The position numbers were made by a program, and so were the translations under genes. DNA of 38,744 nucleotides. Source: Bacteroidota bacterium (GTDB taxonomy: Bacteria; Bacteroidota; Bacteroidia; AKYH767-A; JAHEYN01). Shown here in pieces: positions 25,838 through 34,756 of this stretch. Every line of letters begins with the position of its first letter. The stretch's first letter is position 1. Where the stretch lies: assembly GCA_947448795.1 (NCBI GenBank), contig CANFOZ010000021.1, positions 1 through 38,744 on the forward strand, read 5' to 3'. The notes beneath the pieces were generated by a model. The model was given only the letters and a program-made list of their open reading frames with translations. It was not told the origin of the DNA and ran no database searches.

Positions 25838-26587
25838 TTATTTTTTGTCGCCTGTAATTTTTCGTGCTACCCATGCAATTGGGTCGTAGTAGCGGTCAAC
25901 CACGCGTTCTTTGAGTGGAATGATCGCGTTATCTGTAATTTGGATATGCTCAGGACATACATCCGTGCAGCAACGTGTGATGTTGCAATAGCCGGAACCA
26001 TAGTCTTTGCGTACTTCAGGGATACGGTCTGCAATATCCAATGGATGCATTTCCAGAGAAGCCAAGCGAATCATAAAACGAGGACCCACAAAGGCATCCT
26101 TACGATCGTGATCGCGCAACACGTGACACACATTCTGACAAAGGAAGCACTCGATGCATTTACGGAACTCTTGTGTTCTTTCCACATCTTCTTGCATCAT
26201 GTAGTAGCCACGCTCGTCTTTCTTTTTAGGATCCGGCTGGAATGGCTTAATACGCTTATTCTGCGCATAGTTCCAAGACACATCGGTAACCAAATCCTTG
26301 ATAACAGGAAAGGTTTTGATTGGGGTCACGGTAATTACTTCGTCTGGTCCGTATGAATTCATGCGGGTCATGCACGAAAGCTTCGGCTTCCCGTTGATTT
26401 CGCATGAGCAAGAGCCGCACTTACCGGCCTTGCAGTTCCAGCGGATGGCCATGTCGTTCTCTTGATCAGCCTGAATGCGGTGAAGCACATCAAGCACAAC
26501 CATGCCTTCTTCGACATTAACTTGGTATTCTTTTAATTCGCCCGCTTTGTCATTGCCGCGATAAACTTTGAATGTCCTTAGTGCCAT
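25838..26587 (-). CDS. sdhB: Succinate dehydrogenase/fumarate reductase iron-sulfur subunit
   Basis: The 249-residue protein carries electrons from the flavin to the membrane quinone site. Ligand sets are clear: the [2Fe-2S] cluster by Cys 52, 57, 60 and 72 (NCKAGKCGSCSC, then LSC), the [4Fe-4S] motif CIECFLCQNVC (Cys 144, 147, 150, 154), and CNITRCCTDVCPE (Cys 201, 206/207, 211) for the third cluster. The segment ECFLCQNVCHVLRD and the short length recall the mycobacterial Sdh1 type, matching the anchor subunit in this operon. It follows sdhA by 39 bp. Confidence 0.95.
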   Translation of the reverse strand: MALRTFKVYRGNDKAGELKEYQVNVEEGMVVLDVLHRIQADQENDMAIRWNCKAGKCGSCSCEINGKPKLSCMTRMNSYGPDEVITVTPIKTFPVIKDLVTDVSWNYAQNKRIKPFQPDPKKKDERGYYMMQEDVERTQEFRKCIECFLCQNVCHVLRDHDRKDAFVGPRFMIRLASLEMHPLDIADRIPEVRKDYGSGYCNITRCCTDVCPEHIQITDNAIIPLKERVVDRYYDPIAWVARKITGDKK

Positions 26588-26626
26588 AGTATAGTGTTTA
26601 TATAGCGTTACTTTTATGCTCTTTGT

Positions 26627-28462
26627 TTAGATTTTACCGGCTTCCAAGTCTTCGAGAGAAGCGTCGGCAATCAGACGGAGATGCTCCGGCGGATCCATCT
26701 TCATGAGTTTCTCGGTGATCATCTTACCATCCGGTCCTTTCTTAGAAACGATGTTGTATTTAACCCACTCTTTGCTCTCGTCCGGAAAATCCTCACGGGT
26801 GTGACCACCGCGGCTTTCCTGACGAATGAGGGCTGCACGCGCAACTGCTTCGGAGGTTACCAGCATGGAGTGAAGCGAGAGCGCTTCGTGCCAACCTGGG
26901 TTATACTGGCTGCTGCCCGGTGCTTTCACCAAAGCGGCTTCTGCTTTCAGTTTCTCGATATCTGAAAGCGCTGTTTCAAGCTCTTTCTCAATACGGATGA
27001 TGCCCACATTGTCCTGCATAGTTTCCTGCAGTTTTTCGTGGATGAGGTAGGGATTTGTTCCTTTCTCGCGGTTCAGAATGTCTGTTGCCTTGCGGATAGC
27101 CGTAGTAACTTGATCCTCGTTGATGTTTACGCTGCCAGAAAGCTTGGTGATGTATTCTTTTGCACCAATACCAGCCAATCTACCAAACACAAGCAAATCA
27201 GAAAGGGAGTTGCCACCCAAGCGATTAGCACCGTTCATACCCGCTGAACATTCGCCAGCGGCAAATAAACCTGGAACAGTCGTCGATTCTTGTGTATGTG
27301 GATTCACGCGCACACCGCCCATGAAGTAGTGTAAAGTAGGTCCAACTTCCATCGGATCCTTGGTGATATCCACCTCTGCCAGCTCTTTGAACTGGTGGTA
27401 CATGGAAGGAAGTTTCTTTTTGATAATATCCCCTGGCAGTTGCGTAGCGATGTTAAGAAACACACCACCATGCGGTGAGCCACGACCTGCTTTCACCTCG
27501 GCGTTGATTGCTTTAGCAACAACATCACGAGTAAGCAATTCCGGCGGTCTGCGGGCATTTTTATCCGCTTTGAGCCAACGGTTAGCTTCTTCCACGGTAT
27601 CCGCCGTTTCGGGCGCAAATTTCTCAGGAATGTATTTGAACATGAAGCGATCGCCTTTGTTGTTAAGGAGAATTCCTCCATCACCGCGAACACCTTCAGT
27701 AACTAAAATGCCTTTAACTGAAAGCGGCCATACCATGCCGGTAGGGTGAAATTGCGTGAACTCCATGTCCATTAGCTCGGCACCTGCTTCGTATGCGAGC
27801 GCGTAGCCATCGCCTGTGTATTCCCATGAATTGGAGGTAATCTTCCAAGCCTTACCGCCGCCGCCTGTGGCGAGAATTACCGCTTTGCATTTAAAAATAA
27901 CAAAACGACCAGTCTCTCTGTAGTATGCAAGCACACCGCAGATACGGTCGCCGTCTTTAAGAAGCTCTAATGCTGTAACTTCCATGTAAATATCCATACC
28001 TTGATGGATACCATGATCTTGAAGCGTGCGGATAATTTCCAGACCCGTACGATCACCAACGTGCGCTAAGCGCGGGAAACGGTGACCACCAAAGTTACGC
28101 TGACTGATCAAGCCTTCTTTTGTGCGATCAAACACAGCACCCCACTCTTCGAGTTCACGAACACGATCAGGTGATTCTTTTGCATGGTGCTCCACCATCA
28201 ACCAATCGTTGAGAAACTTGCCGCCACGCATGGTATCGCGGAAGTGAAACTTCCAGCTGTCGCGCTTGTCGACATTACCCATAGCTGCAGCAACGCCGCC
28301 TTCGGCCATTACTGTATGGGCTTTGCCTAGTAATGATTTGCAAACTAATCCAGTGCGGAGACCCTGAGCAGATGATTCAATGGCGGCACGAAGTCCGGCG
28401 CCACCAGCACCAATTACGATGACATCCTGCTCGATGGTTTGTATTTCTTTGATGTTTAACAT
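26627..28462 (-). CDS. sdhA: Succinate dehydrogenase/fumarate reductase flavoprotein subunit
   Basis: The 611-residue catalytic subunit oxidises succinate to fumarate (or the reverse) in the cytoplasm on the membrane face. The FAD-binding GxGxxG is at about 18-24 (IGAGGAGLRAA). His 49 in GKAHTVMAEGG is at the position of the covalent FAD histidine. HPTG lies at 239-242, and the likely proton-shuttle Arg 312 sits in LLTRDVVAKAI. His 378 (HYFMGG) and Arg 414 (GANRLGGNSL) complete the dicarboxylate site. All expected catalytic residues are present. The gene follows sdhC by 39 bp and precedes sdhB, so all three are one operon. Confidence 0.96.
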   Translation of the reverse strand: MLNIKEIQTIEQDVIVIGAGGAGLRAAIESSAQGLRTGLVCKSLLGKAHTVMAEGGVAAAMGNVDKRDSWKFHFRDTMRGGKFLNDWLMVEHHAKESPDRVRELEEWGAVFDRTKEGLISQRNFGGHRFPRLAHVGDRTGLEIIRTLQDHGIHQGMDIYMEVTALELLKDGDRICGVLAYYRETGRFVIFKCKAVILATGGGGKAWKITSNSWEYTGDGYALAYEAGAELMDMEFTQFHPTGMVWPLSVKGILVTEGVRGDGGILLNNKGDRFMFKYIPEKFAPETADTVEEANRWLKADKNARRPPELLTRDVVAKAINAEVKAGRGSPHGGVFLNIATQLPGDIIKKKLPSMYHQFKELAEVDITKDPMEVGPTLHYFMGGVRVNPHTQESTTVPGLFAAGECSAGMNGANRLGGNSLSDLLVFGRLAGIGAKEYITKLSGSVNINEDQVTTAIRKATDILNREKGTNPYLIHEKLQETMQDNVGIIRIEKELETALSDIEKLKAEAALVKAPGSSQYNPGWHEALSLHSMLVTSEAVARAALIRQESRGGHTREDFPDESKEWVKYNIVSKKGPDGKMITEKLMKMDPPEHLRLIADASLEDLEAGKI

Positions 28463-28501
28463 AGTTTTCTTTTTTAAATCGGCTATAAAACCTTTAATGC
28501 A

Positions 28502-29338
28502 TTAGTTGGCCCAAGTATGAAAATCGTGGATAACACCCATCGCCGTGAGGCGGATATAAACATCGGTGAAGCCAACCCAAACCAGTGAGCACCATGCCCA
28601 TAGCTCGTGATTCATATTGAGTTTGGTTACATTTTTCCAAGCAAAAAGACGGCCTTTACTGCAAGACATACAATCCATCTTTCCACCAACAAGGTGACGG
28701 AAAGAGTGGCATCCAAAGGTATACGCCCCAAGAAGAATTGGATTCACCAAGAGCACGATGGAGCCAACGCCAACACCCAATTGCCCATCTCTGAAGAAAG
28801 ACATAAAGGCATCGTAAGCCAGGATGAAAAGCACAAGGATGGCGAAGTACAAAGCGTAGCGGTGAAGGTTCTGAAAAATAAGCAAGCCAGTCTCTCCTTT
28901 ATACTCTTTCTGTGGCACTGCACCTACGGCACATGCTGGAGGCGCACCTGCAAAAGCACGGTAGTAGGCCTTTCTATAGTAATAACACGTGAAGCGAAAA
29001 GCCAAAGGAAAACCAACGATAAAAAAAGCTGGAGTAACAAAAGCAGGCATCCAAGCGGGCATCTCACCGAGCCATGCGTGGTGCAATGGAGCGCCGCCGT
29101 GCACACCAGACTTAACCCATACCAATGGAGAATACATCGGCGAGAGATACCCTCCGAAGTGCTCACTCATGAGACCACCATCGAAGTAGTAATTATCCCC
29201 CTGGAAAGCAGCCCACGTAGCGTAGATGACGAAAGACGTGAAACCGAAAACCACGAAGGCGGGGTACAACCACCAATTGTCGGCACGTAGGGTACCGAGG
29301 TAGTTAGATTGACGAATGTTAATGGAACTATTGGCCAT
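28502..29338 (-). CDS. sdhC: Complex II membrane anchor, Sdh1 type with Cys/His motif
   Basis: The 278-residue protein is longer than and unlike the usual cytochrome b558 SdhC of Bacteroidota (about 220-230 residues). It has about five hydrophobic segments (near residues 24-44, 97-115, 157-180, 187-208 and 245-265). FRFTCYYYRKAYYRAF and PPACAVG recall the membrane subunit of mycobacterial Sdh1 (Rv0249c group). A CH...H and CxxC set is visible: Cys 210 and His 211, His 215, then Cys 223 and Cys 226, all at the end of a membrane segment. To my knowledge Sdh1 holds a Rieske-type [2Fe-2S] cluster within its membrane domain, and this pattern fits two Cys and two His ligands. Possible extra ligands are His 159 and His 244. 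The sdhC-sdhA-sdhB order is tight. Confidence 0.88.
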   Translation of the reverse strand: MANSSINIRQSNYLGTLRADNWWLYPAFVVFGFTSFVIYATWAAFQGDNYYFDGGLMSEHFGGYLSPMYSPLVWVKSGVHGGAPLHHAWLGEMPAWMPAFVTPAFFIVGFPLAFRFTCYYYRKAYYRAFAGAPPACAVGAVPQKEYKGETGLLIFQNLHRYALYFAILVLFILAYDAFMSFFRDGQLGVGVGSIVLLVNPILLGAYTFGCHSFRHLVGGKMDCMSCSKGRLFAWKNVTKLNMNHELWAWCSLVWVGFTDVYIRLTAMGVIHDFHTWAN

Positions 29339-29361
29339 ATCGCTTGTTTTAAAATTCGAGG

Positions 29362-29392
29362 CAAAAGTAGGGAATCAATGCGTGAGTGCAAA
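29362..29392 (-). promoter_or_regulatory. Promoter of the sdhCAB operon
   Basis: On the minus strand TTTG (29389-29392) is followed after 19 nt by TACTTTTG (29362-29369). Both elements match the Bacteroidota consensus exactly, and the -7 element ends 23 nt before the sdhC ATG. Confidence 0.85.
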
Positions 29393-29483
29393 ATATTTTC
29401 ACTTTTTTTGAAAGCGGCTTCTGCGCGTCGCTGTTAGGAATTATAAAATCGACGAAAGTAAGGACCGTTTATGCTTTTTTAAT

Positions 29484-29491
29484 TAACTTTG
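29484..29491 (+). promoter_or_regulatory. Candidate -7 element for the glycosyltransferase operon
   Basis: TAACTTTG matches TAnnTTTG and lies 50 bp before the ATG at 29542. No good TTTG is seen 19-21 nt upstream. It is divergent from the sdh promoter 90 bp away. Confidence 0.5.
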
Positions 29492-29541
29492 CACCCCTTA
29501 AAAAAACAGAACCTCAGGGACAAACCCTTAGCACGAGATTG

Positions 29542-30594
29542 ATGAACAACCGCTCGCTTCCATTGGTGCACGTGGTAGTTTTAAACTACAACGGCATGCG
29601 CTTTCTGAAAGACTGCTTCGACAGCCTTCGGACGAGCACCTATGGAAATACGGAGCTTGTGCTGCTCGACAACCTGTCTACCGACGAGAGCGTTTCCTTT
29701 ATACAAAGCAACTACCCCGAAGTACGCATCATTCAAACTGGCAAAAACGCTGGCTACAGCAAGGCCTATAATTTGGCTTTCGAGCAATGCAAAGGCGAAT
29801 ACCTTGTGATGCTCAACAACGATGTAAAAGTCCGGCCCGATTGGATTGAACCGATGGTTAAAGAGGCAGAAGGCGATCATAAAATTGCAGCAATCGCGCC
29901 AAAGCTTCTGTACATGAACGACCTGAGTATGTTTGAATACGCTGGTGCCTGCGGCGGTCATATGGACAAATACGGCTATCCCTTTGCGAGAGGTCGTGTT
30001 TTCTTTACCCTCGAAAAAGACCAAGGGCAATACGAACAAAACGAAGATATTTTCTGGGCCACAGGAGCGGCCATGTTCATCCGCCTTTCCGCCCTTGAAA
30101 AATGCGGCAACCTCGATGCTGATTTTGTTCATCACATGGAAGAAATCGACCTCTGCTGGCGTATGCAGCTTGCCGGATTCAAGCTCCGCGTGGTGCCTGC
30201 TTCTATCGTGGAACACTACGGTGGCGCCACCATCGTGCCCGACAGTTTCAAAAAAACCTATTGGAACCATCGAAACAGCATCTTCATGCTGTTCAAAAAT
30301 GTGGAAGGAAAAAACTTGCCAAGCATCCTTTTAAAACACCTCTTCCTCGATGCCATGGCAGCTAGCTGGTATGCCTGCAACTTCAAGCTGAATAAGGTGT
30401 ATGCGGTATTGACTGCACATGTTTGGATATTCGTACATTTGCCCATGCTTTGGCGAAACAGAAAAGACGCACAATCCAAGCGCAGCGTGTCGGACGAGGC
30501 GATTTCCAAAATGATATTCCCTAAAAGCATTGCTATCCGTTACTTCCTTTTTGGAGAGAAAACATACAAACAACTAATAAAAAACATTAGCTAA
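29542..30594 (+). CDS. Family 2 glycosyltransferase
   Basis: The start is placed at ATG 29542 (MNNRSLPLVHVVVLNYNG); the frame extends to 29386 but that part is not conserved-looking and covers the promoter. The 350-residue product opens with the GT-A sugar-nucleotide fold (VVVLNYNGMRFLKDC), has YLVMLNNDVKVRPDW as the DxD-like region, and HHMEEIDLCWRMQLAGFKL as the ED-type catalytic base segment. It is most like rhamnosyltransferase-type GT2 enzymes, consistent with the dTDP-rhamnose-type genes that follow. C-terminal residues 290-345 carry hydrophobic stretches that may associate with the membrane. The next gene starts immediately after its stop. Confidence 0.88.
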   Translation: MNNRSLPLVHVVVLNYNGMRFLKDCFDSLRTSTYGNTELVLLDNLSTDESVSFIQSNYPEVRIIQTGKNAGYSKAYNLAFEQCKGEYLVMLNNDVKVRPDWIEPMVKEAEGDHKIAAIAPKLLYMNDLSMFEYAGACGGHMDKYGYPFARGRVFFTLEKDQGQYEQNEDIFWATGAAMFIRLSALEKCGNLDADFVHHMEEIDLCWRMQLAGFKLRVVPASIVEHYGGATIVPDSFKKTYWNHRNSIFMLFKNVEGKNLPSILLKHLFLDAMAASWYACNFKLNKVYAVLTAHVWIFVHLPMLWRNRKDAQSKRSVSDEAISKMIFPKSIAIRYFLFGEKTYKQLIKNIS

Positions 30595-31164
30595 ATGAAG
30601 ATCAACCTGGTCGGCGAATACCTCAACGGCATTAAAGTAATTCAATCCGAGCGCTTTGAAGACCCGCGCGGCTTCTTCACCGAGCTCTATCGCGCTGATG
30701 AATTTGAGCGCCTTGGGATCCCTTCCAATTTTGTTCAAGAAAACCATTCTGGCTCTGTAAAAAATGTCCTCCGCGGCCTGCATTTTCAATGGGAGCCAGG
30801 CATGGGGAAATTGATGCGTGTGCTTCGCGGCGAGGCCTTCTTGGTAGCTGTTGATATTCGCAAAGGATCACCCACTTTTGGACAATGGCATGGGGAGATT
30901 GTGAACACCGAAAACCGCAAGCAAGTATGGGCTCCGCCTTCCTTTGCACGCGGCTTTTGCGTTCTTTCCGATTTCGCCGAAATTCAATACCTATGCTCTG
31001 GCATGTATAACAACAAAGCCGAATCCGGTATTCTTTGGAACGACCCCGCTATCGGGATCGATTGGCCACTGACAGGAGAGCCCATCCTCTCCGACAAAGA
31101 CAAAGTAGCCCAAACCCTTGAGGAATGGAGTAACCGTGAAGAATCTAACAACTTCAAGTATTAA
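30595..31164 (+). CDS. rfbC: dTDP-4-dehydrorhamnose 3,5-epimerase-like protein
   Basis: The 189-residue cupin acts on dTDP-4-keto-6-deoxyglucose in dTDP-L-rhamnose synthesis. The family plan is complete: DPRGFFTELYR at the start, the catalytic His 63 in LRGLHFQ, Lys 72, Tyr 132 and Tyr 138, then LSDKD near residue 169, where the second dyad residue is expected. One difference stands out: the usual AHGF reads ARGF, with Arg 119 in place of a His that helps bind or deprotonate the sugar. The product may therefore have altered specificity. The start codon follows the glycosyltransferase stop directly, indicating translational coupling. Confidence 0.85.
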   Translation: MKINLVGEYLNGIKVIQSERFEDPRGFFTELYRADEFERLGIPSNFVQENHSGSVKNVLRGLHFQWEPGMGKLMRVLRGEAFLVAVDIRKGSPTFGQWHGEIVNTENRKQVWAPPSFARGFCVLSDFAEIQYLCSGMYNNKAESGILWNDPAIGIDWPLTGEPILSDKDKVAQTLEEWSNREESNNFKY

Positions 31165-31182
31165 TCTGCTATTTCTCTTACT

Positions 31183-32157
31183 ATGAAAATTCTCATCGCT
31201 GGTGGCGCCGGCTATATCGGGTCGGTGCTTGCTCCGGCGCTTGCACAACGAGGTCACGATGTTACCGTTGTTGACCTTATGTGGTTTGGAAACCATCTGC
31301 CAGACTCTGTAAAAACGATTCAGAAGGAACTCTTCGACTTGAGCGCTGCTGATATGCAGGGCTTCGACCAGGTTATCTTCCTCGCCGGACTCAGCAACGA
31401 TCCAATGGCCGAGTTTTCTCCGAAAGACAACTTTATCTACAATGGCGCTTTGCCTGCCTACTTGGCTTACTTGGCGAAAATAGCCTTGGTAAAACGCTTC
31501 ATCTACGCCGGCTCTTGCTCTGTATACGGCTACACCGAAGACCGCATGTTTACCGAAGCCGACCCAACGGTTTCAAATTACCCATACGGCATCTCCAAAC
31601 TGCAAGGCGAAAGCGCTGCCATGCAGCTGATGGACGACACCTTCTCTGTTATCTGCCTGCGTCAAGGTACGCTCTCTGGCTACAGTCCGCGCATGCGCCT
31701 CGACCTCGCCGTGAACACCATGTTCAAAACCGCAATGCAAAAGAAAGAGGTGATTATAAACAACCCTGCCATTCGTCGCCCTATATTCGGCACTTTGGAC
31801 ATGATTGACGCGTATTCCAAAGCCGTTGAATGCACGGCCACCGTTTCTGGTGTCTTCAATGTTGCTTCCAAGAATTATACCGTCGGAGAGATCGGAGAGA
31901 TCGTTCATGCCATGGTGGAAAAACACCTCAACGAAAAAATCACCCTGACCAAAAAAAATGTTGTCGATTTTCGCAACTACATGGTAAGCACCGAAAAAGC
32001 ACAACACGTGCTTGGCTTCGCGCCAAAACAAGATGTGGCTTCGATCGTCAACAACCTCATCGAGAACCTCAACCACTTCAGCGATTTCAGCAAGCCTGAA
32101 TTCTATAACATCGAAGTGTTCAAGAGTCTTAAAACAGACAACATCCTCATCCGCTAA
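31183..32157 (+). CDS. NAD-dependent nucleotide-sugar epimerase/dehydratase
   Basis: The 324-residue extended short-chain dehydrogenase has the NAD-binding GGAGYIGS at the N-terminus, an AGSCSVYG segment, and the YPYGISK catalytic Tyr/Lys motif (Tyr-x3-Lys). The length and pattern fit UDP/dTDP/GDP-sugar epimerases or dehydratases; the substrate cannot be read off, and neither a GalE nor an RmlB assignment is safe. It starts 18 bp after rfbC and precedes the rmlD-like gene by 2 bp, so it belongs to the same sugar operon. Confidence 0.88.
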   Translation: MKILIAGGAGYIGSVLAPALAQRGHDVTVVDLMWFGNHLPDSVKTIQKELFDLSAADMQGFDQVIFLAGLSNDPMAEFSPKDNFIYNGALPAYLAYLAKIALVKRFIYAGSCSVYGYTEDRMFTEADPTVSNYPYGISKLQGESAAMQLMDDTFSVICLRQGTLSGYSPRMRLDLAVNTMFKTAMQKKEVIINNPAIRRPIFGTLDMIDAYSKAVECTATVSGVFNVASKNYTVGEIGEIVHAMVEKHLNEKITLTKKNVVDFRNYMVSTEKAQHVLGFAPKQDVASIVNNLIENLNHFSDFSKPEFYNIEVFKSLKTDNILIR

Positions 32158-32159
32158 GC

Positions 32160-33020
32160 ATGAAAGTAGCAGTCATTGGCGCCAATGGACAGTTGGGCTC
32201 CGACATCACCAGCATCTTTAAAGAACAAAATCATCAAGTCATCGAGCTTAACCACGATGTCATCAACATCGTTGATTTAGATTTATGCAAGAAGGTGCTT
32301 AGCGAAGTGCAGCCCGATTTGGTGATCAACACCGCTGCTTATCACAATGTCGATAAATGCGAAATCGAAACCGTGAAGGCCTTTGAAGGCAACGCACTCG
32401 GAGCTCGAAACCTCGCCATCTTATCCAATGAACAAGGATTCAAACTCTATCACATCAGCACCGATTATGTGTTCAGCGGCAGCAAGCAAGCACCTTATTT
32501 AGAGGACGATGCAGTGTGTCCCGTGAACGTATATGGAAACACCAAGGCTTCGGGCGAATTTTTCGTGCGTAGCATCGCTGCAAACTCACTCGTAATAAGG
32601 GTCTCCGCTATCTATGGTAAAAACCCTTGCCGCGCCAAAGGAGGTAACAATTTTGTGAACCTCATGCTGAAGCTCGGTAACGAAAAGCCCGAGGTTCGTG
32701 TTGTGGCTCACGAATTCGTTTCGCCAACACCCACCATGGACATTGCTCGTCAGTTGGCACATATAGCTAGCAGCAACCTCACCGGCATCTGTCACGCAAC
32801 CTCTGAAAGTCAATGCTCTTGGTACGAGTTCGCGCAAGAGATCTTTCGCATTGCAGGCATCAAAACTCCGCTCAACATCGCCCAACCTGGCGAATTTGCT
32901 GTGAATACCCCTCGCCCCTTCTATTCCGTGCTGGAAAATAACTTGCTAAAGAAAAACGGACTTAACATCATGCGCGATTGGCGCGAAGGACTGAAAGACT
33001 ACCTTAGTCAACAGCTGTAA
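32160..33020 (+). CDS. rfbD: dTDP-4-dehydrorhamnose reductase
   Basis: The 286-residue product reduces dTDP-4-keto-rhamnose to dTDP-L-rhamnose with NAD(P)H. It has the cofactor loop GANGQLGSDI, the family signature INTAAYHNVDKCE, STDYVFSG, and the catalytic YGNTKASGE. The C-terminal TPRPFYSVLEN, also typical of RmlD, precedes the DWREGLKDYL end. It is the last gene of the + strand operon and is followed by a strong terminator. RmlA and RmlB equivalents are not in this window. Confidence 0.9.
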   Translation: MKVAVIGANGQLGSDITSIFKEQNHQVIELNHDVINIVDLDLCKKVLSEVQPDLVINTAAYHNVDKCEIETVKAFEGNALGARNLAILSNEQGFKLYHISTDYVFSGSKQAPYLEDDAVCPVNVYGNTKASGEFFVRSIAANSLVIRVSAIYGKNPCRAKGGNNFVNLMLKLGNEKPEVRVVAHEFVSPTPTMDIARQLAHIASSNLTGICHATSESQCSWYEFAQEIFRIAGIKTPLNIAQPGEFAVNTPRPFYSVLENNLLKKNGLNIMRDWREGLKDYLSQQL

Positions 33021-33022
33021 AT

Positions 33023-33054
33023 AAAAAAACCTCCGCATTCACGGAGGTTTTTTT
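33023..33054. terminator. Bidirectional rho-independent terminator
   Basis: AAAAAAACCTCCG (33023-33035) pairs with CGGAGGTTTTTTT (33042-33054) around a 6-nt loop. It serves rfbD on the plus strand and the convergent S41 protease gene on the minus strand, with T-runs in both directions. Confidence 0.93.
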
Positions 33055-33070
33055 CAAAATACCCTACGTA

Positions 33071-34747
33071 TTATTTTCCTGCCTTCACGGGCGTAGCCAA
33101 AATTGCATTGTAACCGGCTTTATCTTGCAAAAGCGCTATCGCTCGGCGTACCTCAGGGTCGGTAGCAAGTGACGCCTCGGTGTGTCCATTCTGAAAATAG
33201 TAACGCGACGCAATCTCCTCCGTGAGCAGAGCCATAAGCTCTTCTTTGTTCTTCACAAGGTCCTCTTTTTTGTTGTGCATCATCTTGCTATGAAGCGCCT
33301 CGTATTCAACCTTGATATCCGAAAAGTATTTCTCCTGCTCCGAATTTTCTTTTAAATCCTGCAGCGCCTTCTCGCTCTTGGTGGTGTAGTCGTATTCTTT
33401 ATCGCCTAAAAAGGCCACGAAATCGTTGAAATCGCTATCGCTCAAATGAAAATCTTTAACGGCAGGAATGCTTTCGTGAGCCGTGCGGTAACGCGTAGCA
33501 AAATCAAAGATCAAGTATTTACCAAGCAAGGAGCCGGCAATGTTGCTGAGTTTCTCTGGCGCCATCACTACATCGGGAAGAATACCACCACCGTCTTTCA
33601 CCATGCGGCCTCCTTTGGTTTTAAAGCTGTTCATCAAGGAATCGGGCACCTTGCCAACGCTACCATCTTCGTTGCGGTGCGTGTAATCAAGCGCTTGAAT
33701 GCAACGACCACTTGGTATGTAATATTTTGCCGTGGTCACTTTAAGCTGGGTGTTGTATGTCAATGGGCGCGTGGTTTGCACCAGGCCTTTACCATAACTG
33801 CGCTGACCTAAAATCACGCCCCGATCAAGATCCTGAATAGCCCCCGACACAATCTCGGACGCCGAGGCAGAGCCGCTATTCACCAACACTACCAATGGCA
33901 CTTGCGTGTCAACAGGCGTGTTCAATGCCTTGTATGATTTATCCCACTCGGCAACCTTGCCCTTGGTGGATACAATCTCCTTGCCTTTATCTACAAACAA
34001 ATTGACAATGTTCACCGCTTCGTTTAAAAGACCACCTGGGTTGCCGCGTAAGTCGAGCACCAACGATTCCAACTTGCCTTTTGCTTTCAGATCTTGCATG
34101 GCATCCTTCAACTCGCGACTTGCACTCTCCGTAAAAGAATTTAAACGGATATAGCCAGTATGCTCATCAAGCATGGCATAGTAAGGCACGCTTTTCACTT
34201 TAATCTCGTCGCGGGTAATCACTTTCTCTATCAACTTCTTCTCCCCAAAGCGACAGATAACCAAGCGCACAGGAGTTTTCGGCTGGCCCTTTAAAATCTT
34301 GCTGATATCGTCGGTCTTTTTACCAACGGTAGAGCGACCGTCAATTTCCAGAATAACATCCCCCGCTCGCAGGTCTGCCTTCTGTGCTGGAAAGCCCTCG
34401 TACGGGTCCTTCACGATAATCGAATCGCCTTTCTGTTGAATCAAAGCGCCGATGCCACCATATTGGCCGGTCGTCATAAATCGATAGTCCTCGATCTCTG
34501 ATTCGGTGATGTAATTGGTGTACGGATCCAAGGATTCCAACATGGCATCAATACCTGTCTTCATTAGCTTTCCTGGATCAATCTCATCCACATAGTAGAT
34601 GTTGATTTCACGAAAAAGCGTAGCAAAAATGTCTAGATTCTTCGAGATCTCGAAGTAATTGTCAACGAAACTAAAGGATGCAAAGGTGCTGGCTGCAAGA
34701 ACCAGCACGACTAAAGCAAGGCGAAGTTTTTTAAACGATTTGAGCAT
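33071..34747 (-). CDS. ctpA: S41 carboxy-terminal processing protease
   Basis: The 558-residue periplasmic serine protease has an N-terminal membrane anchor or signal (residues 8-28), a helical N-domain with FREINIYYVDEID and LDPYTNYI, and a PDZ domain at about 85-170 (GGIGALIQQKGD, GDVILEIDG). The S41 catalytic domain at about 185-360 includes LRGNPGGLLNEAV, the nucleophile Ser in NSGSASASEIVSG, and the catalytic Lys in GQRSYGKGLVQ. The C-terminal 150 residues include helical parts. Such enzymes trim exported or lipoprotein substrates. It starts 9 bp after yidD on the same strand. Confidence 0.95.
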   Translation of the reverse strand: MLKSFKKLRLALVVLVLAASTFASFSFVDNYFEISKNLDIFATLFREINIYYVDEIDPGKLMKTGIDAMLESLDPYTNYITESEIEDYRFMTTGQYGGIGALIQQKGDSIIVKDPYEGFPAQKADLRAGDVILEIDGRSTVGKKTDDISKILKGQPKTPVRLVICRFGEKKLIEKVITRDEIKVKSVPYYAMLDEHTGYIRLNSFTESASRELKDAMQDLKAKGKLESLVLDLRGNPGGLLNEAVNIVNLFVDKGKEIVSTKGKVAEWDKSYKALNTPVDTQVPLVVLVNSGSASASEIVSGAIQDLDRGVILGQRSYGKGLVQTTRPLTYNTQLKVTTAKYYIPSGRCIQALDYTHRNEDGSVGKVPDSLMNSFKTKGGRMVKDGGGILPDVVMAPEKLSNIAGSLLGKYLIFDFATRYRTAHESIPAVKDFHLSDSDFNDFVAFLGDKEYDYTTKSEKALQDLKENSEQEKYFSDIKVEYEALHSKMMHNKKEDLVKNKEELMALLTEEIASRYYFQNGHTEASLATDPEVRRAIALLQDKAGYNAILATPVKAGK

Positions 34748-34756
34748 GTTTACAGT

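Noticed and set aside
28607-29290. 227-codon open frame on the plus strand opposite sdhC
   Set aside because: It is antisense to a well-supported gene, has no signal or domain, and its codon pattern is that of a shadow frame.
29581-30270. 229-codon minus-strand frame opposite the glycosyltransferase
   Set aside because: It mirrors a conserved GT2 gene and shows no recognisable domain.
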